A DNA stretch of 64,000 bases from Nemesobacter sp965204665 (GTDB lineage: Bacteria; Desulfobacterota_D; UBA1144; Nemesobacterales; Nemesobacteraceae). Shown here one piece after another: positions 59,568 through 64,000 of this stretch (positions are counted from its first letter, which is position 1; every line of letters begins with the position of its first letter). The notes under the pieces are model-generated. The model worked only from the letters and a program-made list of their open reading frames with translations. It made no database searches and was not told the DNA's origin. The DNA lies in assembly GCA_965204665.1 (NCBI GenBank), contig OZ242002.1, forward strand, positions 1,736,001-1,800,000, read 5' to 3'. The translations under genes and the position numbers were made by a program.

Positions 59568-59709
59568 TTATCTCATGTTCTCTTTTGCCCAGTTCAGGAT
59601 CAGCTATATCCGGAGCCATTTACTGCCTCCGTTTTCTGAACCAGTTGATTATATCGAAGATCCACTCCATCAGATCAGTTTCAGGAGCATTTTGCGTTTT
59701 TCAAGAAAC

Positions 59710-60837
59710 TCAGTAAGTGGGCATATCAGGATCGTACATTCTGGCCCACTCGTGTATTCCACCCTTGAGGCTTTTGACCTTGGTAAACCCATGCTCTTCA
59801 AGTATAAGAGCGGCCTGCATGCTTCTTCCGCCGTGATGGCAGTGAATCACTATGTCGTCCTCTCGGTTGAATTCCTCTATTCTGTCCTTGATCTGGCCAA
59901 GGGGAATGAGTTTCGATCCCTCTATTTTGCATATCTCATACTCTTTAGGTTCCCGCACATCAATTAGAACTATATCGGAGCCGTTGTTCCTGATCTGTTT
60001 GAAGTCTTCAACGGTTATCTCTTCTGCAGTCCGGTCGCTTCCGATCTGGCAGAACTGTTCGTAATCCATCAATTCCGTCACCGTGGGGTTCTCACCGCAA
60101 ACCGGGCAGTCGGGGTCCTTGCGAAGTTTGAGTATACGTGGCTCCATTTCTAAAACATCAAGGAAAAGAAGTTTTCCTATAAGCGGCGTTCCCTGGCCGA
60201 TTATAAGCTTCACAACCTCTGATGCCTGAATGGTTCCCACTACTCCCGGAAGTATTCCCAGCACTCCGCCTTGCGCGCAACTGGGTACAAGCCCCGGGGG
60301 AGGAGGGGTTGAATAAAGACACCTGTAGCACGGTCCTTTTTTCGCATAAAAAACACTTACCTGACCCTCGAACCTGAAAATGCTTCCATAAACATTCGGA
60401 ATGCCCAGAAAAGCACAAGCGTCATTTGTCAGGTACCTAGTGGGAAAATTATCCGTTCCGTCAACCACCACGTCATAGCCTTCTATGATCTCCATGGCGT
60501 TGTGGGATTTAATTTCTTCGTGATACGTGATGATGTTGGTATCGGAGTTGAGCTCCAGAATTCGGTCTCTTGCCGATTCAACTTTCAATTGACCTAAGTT
60601 TTTTTCGCTGTGGATCACCTGCCTCTGCAGGTTGCTGAAATCCACTACATCAAAATCCAATATCCCGAGGGTTCCCACCCCTGCGGCTGCAAGGTATAGG
60701 GCAAGGGGTGACCCCAACCCTCCAGCACCTATACAAAGGACTCTTGCGTTCTTGAGTTTCTTCTGTCCCTCAATTCCTACTTCCGGCATTATGAGATGCC
60801 GACTGTACCTTTTTATCTCCTGGTTGCTCAAGTCCAT
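59710..60837 (-). CDS. moeB: MoeB/ThiF-type adenylyltransferase fused to a rhodanese domain
   Basis: 375 residues from ATG 60837 (GAAAGG upstream; ATG 60855 is the alternative). The E1-like domain has LSNQEIKRYSRHLIMPEVGIEGQKKLKNARVLCIGAGGLGSPLALYLAAAGVGTLGILDFDVVDFSNLQRQ, a catalytic Cys region PSCAQGGVLGILPGVVGTIQASE, and zinc pairs CYRC and CPVC. Residues about 275-370 are rhodanese with active-site Cys in VIHCHHGGRS. This fused type activates a ThiS/MoaD-like sulfur carrier by adenylation and sulfur transfer (molybdopterin, thiamin or cysteine pathways). Carrier gene not in the window. Confidence 0.92.
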   Translation of the reverse strand: MDLSNQEIKRYSRHLIMPEVGIEGQKKLKNARVLCIGAGGLGSPLALYLAAAGVGTLGILDFDVVDFSNLQRQVIHSEKNLGQLKVESARDRILELNSDTNIITYHEEIKSHNAMEIIEGYDVVVDGTDNFPTRYLTNDACAFLGIPNVYGSIFRFEGQVSVFYAKKGPCYRCLYSTPPPPGLVPSCAQGGVLGILPGVVGTIQASEVVKLIIGQGTPLIGKLLFLDVLEMEPRILKLRKDPDCPVCGENPTVTELMDYEQFCQIGSDRTAEEITVEDFKQIRNNGSDIVLIDVREPKEYEICKIEGSKLIPLGQIKDRIEEFNREDDIVIHCHHGGRSMQAALILEEHGFTKVKSLKGGIHEWARMYDPDMPTY

Positions 60838-61018
60838 TGTATAAGCCCTTTCCATAGAATCTTTTATCCATAGAAACAGAAACGGTTGATTACACCTAGG
60901 ATAAAACTAGTCGCCGTTTTCGTTTTTTCAACCCTGAAGACGCAACTACTCCATCAGGAGTCGGAAACAACATATTCTGTCAGGTTCTAGTAAACGAAAG
61001 TACGGTACTTAGAATTTC

Positions 61019-61219
61019 TCAGGTTTTTACAACATTTGCTGCGGTGGGTCCTTTCTTTCCTTCCACTATATTGAAGGTTACTTCGTCACCTTCTTCAAGG
61101 CTTTTATATCCGTCGCCTTCAATGGCGGTGTAATGAACAAAAACATCTTCCTGCACTTCGGCAGAGGTTATAAATCCATAACCCTTCGAGCTGTTAAACC
61201 ACTTTACAGTTCCCTGCAT
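61019..61219 (-). CDS. csp: Cold-shock domain protein
   Basis: 66 residues: MQGTVKWFNSSKGYGFITSAEVQEDVFVHYTAIEGDGYKSLEEGDEVTFNIVEGKKGPTAANVVKT. RNP-1 (KGYGFI) and RNP-2 (VFVHY) motifs are intact; RNA chaperone. Ribosome site AAGGTAGG before ATG 61219. Confidence 0.97.
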   Translation of the reverse strand: MQGTVKWFNSSKGYGFITSAEVQEDVFVHYTAIEGDGYKSLEEGDEVTFNIVEGKKGPTAANVVKT

Positions 61220-61249
61220 ATACTGATACCTACCTTAAATAGAATGGCA

Positions 61250-61280
61250 ATAATATTCACGGTAATAAGTTTTTTGTCAA
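61250..61280 (-). promoter_or_regulatory. Possible promoter of the cold-shock gene
   Basis: On the minus strand TTGACA (61275-61280), a 19-nt spacer and TATTAT (61250-61255). Spacing is long for a sigma-70 promoter, so only moderate support. Confidence 0.35.
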
Positions 61281-61783
61281 TAGTGCAGAGTATATTTTCA
61301 TGTCAATGACCGTTTTGAACTAAAACAACCGGGCGTTTGAGACTGTGAAGATATTCTGAGATTCTGCATTGTTCAGCGTAGCCCTCAGAACCGAGATGTT
61401 TTTACAGAATCTGATTTGTCTTCCATTTTCTTCTCTCCTCGGCCGATACGTCGGCATAATTATCCTTGTATTACAGGCAGTCAGGTGTTGATGTCATTTC
61501 TTTCCCGAAGTACAACTACACACTGTCTTAGAAAATTTTCAACCTCATCCTTCAAAAAAACAGATGCATTCCTGACAGTAGATTTATTCTTTAACGACCT
61601 TCCTCTCAATACTTTCACAGTCTCGTTTGTTCAAGTCTTTTTTCTTTTATGTTAAGGTTTGGGAGTATATAATTTGAATCTCAGGATGTAGAGGTTTTGA
61701 CCACAATCTCAAGTATCAGATCTTGAGACTTTTCAAAAAGCCCGGAGTGCGACTTTTTACGATTATTAAAAGACGGGGTGAAT
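61281..61783. other. Intergenic stretch, possibly with a small ORF
   Basis: No clear gene. A minus-strand frame 61481-61618 from a GTG gives a 45-residue peptide, KVLRGRSLKNKSTVRNASVF then LKDEVENFLRQCVVVLRERN, which looks protein-like (an amphipathic basic helix) but has no convincing ribosome site and no family I recognise. The promoter of the downstream gene should lie near its right end. Confidence 0.3.
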
Positions 61784-62341
61784 ATGGAGTACGGAAAAAG
61801 AAAGAGAATTTATATTTTATGCGTGGTGATTGTTCTAGTGGGGCTGGTTCTTTTTTTCCGAAGCGTCGCAACCAGTTTCATTGGACTCGGAAATACACTC
61901 ACAGAATTTGTTTTTCCCGGAGAGCATACGTTTGAAATCGGAAAAAAGGGAACTTATTCAATCTATCGTCAGTATCGAAGTTCCGAGGGGGAGCAGTGGA
62001 AGGGGTACAGCGCGGAGAGTATAGGCGCGCAGATAGCAGTTTCTGTTTCCGTCCTTACTGACGAGCGAACTGTTGAACTTAAAACACCCGAGTCCAGTAA
62101 AAGATACAGTTATATGGGGAAGAAGGGGGTGAAGATATTTGAGTTTGAGAATGTCGAACCCTCAAGTTATCGGATAGAGTCTTCCTACAGGGACCCTTCT
62201 TCCGCCGGTTCCTATACGCTTGCTCTTGAGCACGGCTTTGAGGTGAAAAGACTGAAAGGAATAGTCTATTCGCAACTTCTTTTGCTTGCCCCGACCCTTT
62301 TTGCGATAATACTGTTCATGCGTACATATATCAGGGGCTGA
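61784..62341 (+). CDS. Membrane protein with a beta-rich extracytoplasmic domain, unknown function
   Basis: 185 residues from ATG 61784 (GGGGTGA overlaps the upstream region; GTG 61778 is the alternative). One membrane helix near the start (IYILCVVIVLVGLVLFF) and one at the end (LLLLAPTLFAIILFMRTYI) flank a beta-rich domain (FPGEHTFEIGKKGTYSIYRQYRSS...). Layout suggests a periplasmic loop. It starts a run with the exonuclease gene, 11 bp downstream. Confidence 0.65.
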   Translation: MEYGKRKRIYILCVVIVLVGLVLFFRSVATSFIGLGNTLTEFVFPGEHTFEIGKKGTYSIYRQYRSSEGEQWKGYSAESIGAQIAVSVSVLTDERTVELKTPESSKRYSYMGKKGVKIFEFENVEPSSYRIESSYRDPSSAGSYTLALEHGFEVKRLKGIVYSQLLLLAPTLFAIILFMRTYIRG

Positions 62342-62352
62342 TATAAACTCAG

Positions 62353-63186
62353 ATGCTGAAGGAGATAAAAGACAAGGTTCTTTGTTTTGACATAGAATGG
62401 GTTCCCGATCCCGTGTCCGGGAAAGTTGTCTACGGACTTCCTGAAAATACAGGCGACCGCGAAGTGATGGAACGCATGTGGAAGGAGGGAGGGGCGACCG
62501 AAGAAAAACCAACGCCGTTTATAAAGACCGTTCTCTGCAGGATAGTTTCTATCTGCATGGTCTTCCGTAATTTCAGCCCGGATGCCGACCGTAAACTTGT
62601 AATGCACTCCATTCCCGCTATTCCGACAGCGGAAAACGACTGTTCAGAAAAAAGAATCATAGAAGAGTTTCTCAAGATTCTCAACAAACACAGACCGCAA
62701 CTTGTTGGTTTTAACTCCATGGGTTCCGACATCCCCATTCTGGTGCAGAGGACGGTAAAGCACGGACTTCAAGGCGGTTTTCTAACCGGAAGGCCCGAAA
62801 AGCCATGGCAAGGTCCGGATATGTTCGCCCGCGGAAGCGACTGGAACATTGATCTAATGTCTTGTCTGAAGGTTCGCGGTATTTCCCCGTCGCTTCATGA
62901 AATATCAAGCGTAAGCGGAATTCCGGGGAAAATGAACGGTATCGACGGAGCTCGAGTGGCTTCAATGTGGCTTGAAGGGATGCTTGACGATATAGTCGCC
63001 TACAATGAATACGACGCTCTCACCACCTATCTTCTTTGGCTCAGAATGGCTCACTCCGCGGGATTGCTCGATGAGTACGAGAAAGAGCAGCAGACAGTCC
63101 GCGACATGATAACGCGGGAAGCTGAGAATCAGGGTAGAGAACATCTTGTACAATATATTGCCAGATGGAAGAGCATGAGCGGATGA
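62353..63186 (+). CDS. PolB-related 3'-5' exonuclease (DnaQ-fold)
   Basis: 277 residues. Exo I VLCFDIEWVPD, Exo II PQLVGFNSMGSDIPILVQR and Exo III DDIVAYNEYDALTTYLLW supply the four acidic residues of DEDD exonucleases. It matches the predicted exonuclease family related to the exonuclease domain of family B DNA polymerases, here without a polymerase. Stop overlaps the trhO start (ATGA). Confidence 0.88.
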   Translation: MLKEIKDKVLCFDIEWVPDPVSGKVVYGLPENTGDREVMERMWKEGGATEEKPTPFIKTVLCRIVSICMVFRNFSPDADRKLVMHSIPAIPTAENDCSEKRIIEEFLKILNKHRPQLVGFNSMGSDIPILVQRTVKHGLQGGFLTGRPEKPWQGPDMFARGSDWNIDLMSCLKVRGISPSLHEISSVSGIPGKMNGIDGARVASMWLEGMLDDIVAYNEYDALTTYLLWLRMAHSAGLLDEYEKEQQTVRDMITREAENQGREHLVQYIARWKSMSG

Positions 63187-64000
63187 GCGAGCAACGTAGC
63201 GGCGGAGTGTGCGTACTTTCCTTTTATAAGTTCGTGGAGATGGACGGACTTGAGGATATAAGGGATTTTCTTGTTTCTCTTTGCGAAGAAAACGACATGA
63301 CCGGCACTTTTATTCTGGCTTTTGAGGGAATAAACGCCACGGTGGCCGGCTCCCGCACGGCTTTGGACAAAGTTGCGGCATGGCTTTCACGGGACCCTAA
63401 GTTCGCCGGTACGCGCCTTAAATTTTCCTGTTGCGGGAAAAATCCGTTTCACAGATTCAAGGTGAAGATAAAGGACGAACTGGTTCCGCTGGGAGTTGAA
63501 TGGGTGAACCCTTCGCGGATTTGCGGAGAGCGTGTCAGCGCCGGGAACTGGAATGAACTTATAAGCCGGCCTGAAGTACTGGTTATAGATACGAGAAACG
63601 ATTACGAATGCCGCGTAGGGAGCTTCCGAGGAGCGATAAATCCGCAGACAGTTTGTTTCAGAGAGTTTCCCGGCTATGTGGAGAAAAATCTTGACCCCGA
63701 GAGGCACACGGAAATAGCCATGTTCTGTACCGGAGGTATAAGGTGCGAGAAGGCGACTTCCTATCTTCTCGAAAAGGGATTTCAGCAGGTGTATCAGCTT
63801 GAAGGAGGAGTGCTTTCCTATCTTGAGAGCATATCTCGGGATCTGAGTCTGTGGGAAGGGGAGTGTTTTGTGTTTGACGGCCGCACTTCGTTGAGACACG
63901 GTCTTTCCGAGGGGAAATGGAGTACTTGTCATAACTGCAGGGAACCCGTTTCACCGCAGGACCGGTTCTCGGAGAAATTCAGGGAGGGCGTGTGGTGTCC
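63183..64000 (+). CDS. trhO: TrhO-type tRNA uridine-34 hydroxylase (partial)
   Basis: About 272 residues seen, cut by the right window edge. VCVLSFYKFVEMDGLEDIRDFLVSLCEENDMTGTFILAFEGINATVAGSRTAL is the N-terminal domain of the YceA/TrhO family; the rhodanese domain holds the active-site Cys in EIAMFCTGGIRCEKATSYLLEKGF. It makes 5-hydroxyuridine at the wobble position of tRNA with O2. ATG 63183 overlaps the exonuclease stop, so both are co-translated. Confidence 0.94.
   Translation, partial: MSEQRSGGVCVLSFYKFVEMDGLEDIRDFLVSLCEENDMTGTFILAFEGINATVAGSRTALDKVAAWLSRDPKFAGTRLKFSCCGKNPFHRFKVKIKDELVPLGVEWVNPSRICGERVSAGNWNELISRPEVLVIDTRNDYECRVGSFRGAINPQTVCFREFPGYVEKNLDPERHTEIAMFCTGGIRCEKATSYLLEKGFQQVYQLEGGVLSYLESISRDLSLWEGECFVFDGRTSLRHGLSEGKWSTCHNCREPVSPQDRFSEKFREGVWC

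Noticed and set aside
59626..59709. Short minus-strand peptide ending FDIINWFRKRRQ after moeB
   Set aside because: Open frame but no start or ribosome site could be supported; it may be debris between moeB and the IS remnant.
59320..59967. A 215-codon plus-strand frame across the IS1634/MoeB junction
   Set aside because: It is antisense to both the transposase remnant and the end of moeB and has no family features.

Overview
The window looks like a chromosomal segment of an uncultured, aerobic, diderm (Gram-negative type) bacterium. The reasons are a quinol-oxidising Alternative Complex III operon, a TonB-like protein, an outer-membrane barrel with a metal-binding lipoprotein-type partner, and housekeeping operons of bacterial type (ffs-dnaX-ybaB-recR, clpS-clpA, merR/tRNA-Pro/surE). 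The combination of ACIII, a GldC-like protein, ETF and a deltaproteobacteria-like merR-tRNA-Pro-surE order suggests a Desulfobacterota/Dadabacteria-like lineage, but the sequence alone does not fix the phylum. Base composition is moderate except for one clearly GC-richer block (about 2.6-6.2 kb).

Layout. 1-2.5 kb (minus): a metal (probably zinc) uptake operon with a Cys/His-rich small protein, a His-rich outer-membrane barrel and a ZnuA-like binding protein cut by the window edge. 2.6-6.2 kb: a foreign, GC-rich island holding a broken type I restriction HsdR gene, an intact AbiEi/AbiEii toxin-antitoxin pair with two operator-like palindromes, and the tail of a large serine recombinase. 6.3-14.5 kb (plus): trpS, ribBA (with a decayed GTP cyclohydrolase II half), ribH, nusB, trpD, trpC, small membrane proteins, two peroxiredoxins (tpx, bcp), a DUF59 Fe-S protein and bioD, whose 3' end runs into an insertion sequence (14.5-16.8 kb) with a 737-residue DDE transposase. 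16.8-24.2 kb (plus): a complete ACIII operon (actABCDEF plus a 49-residue membrane peptide) starting from a strong promoter only about 35 bp from the IS end. 24.2-27.2 kb: a GldC-like protein, a mercury/copper-type metal cluster and a luciferase-like monooxygenase. 27.3-32.6 kb: cyclophilin, purM, and a minus-strand run tRNA-Pro-surE-YqaA-isocitrate dehydrogenase-TonB. 32.6-36.2 kb: an accessory segment lying between two tRNA-Pro genes, with a secreted metalloprotease-like protein bearing a C-terminal sorting tail and a HEPN/MNT toxin-antitoxin pair. 36.2-40.3 kb (minus): merR, rnhB, dapA, a PH/zinc-ribbon protein, asd, rpiB. 40.4-42.4 kb: etfBA. 42.4-48.2 kb (minus): murI, a tandem hot-dog thioesterase, clpA, clpS, a FemAB/GNAT-like protein. 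48.4-52 kb: an ABC-F ATPase and a CstA-type transporter. 52-54.7 kb (minus): recR, ybaB, dnaX, SRP RNA. 54.7-59.6 kb: a repeat-rich, decaying zone with a collagen/RTX lipoprotein, an inverted fragment of a paralogue, two IS1634-family remnants, tRNA-Ser, a Nudix hydrolase and tRNA-Leu. 59.7-64 kb: a MoeB/ThiF-rhodanese protein, a cold-shock protein, a membrane protein, a PolB-type 3'-5' exonuclease and a truncated (by the window edge) TrhO.

How it fits together: the core genes supply amino-acid (trp, dap/asd), riboflavin, purine and peptidoglycan precursors, redox defence and an aerobic respiratory chain (ETF and isocitrate dehydrogenase feeding quinone and NADH pools; ACIII passing electrons to cytochrome c). 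Three accessory zones (2.6-6.2, 32.6-36.2 and 54.7-59.6 kb) carry toxin-antitoxin systems, surface proteins and mobile-element debris. I found no CRISPR array, rRNA or prophage. I saw no clearly new multi-gene system; the most unusual items are the collagen/RTX lipoprotein with its inverted remnant, the island between tRNA-Pro genes, the repeated IS-end-like sequence, and the degenerate RibA domain.
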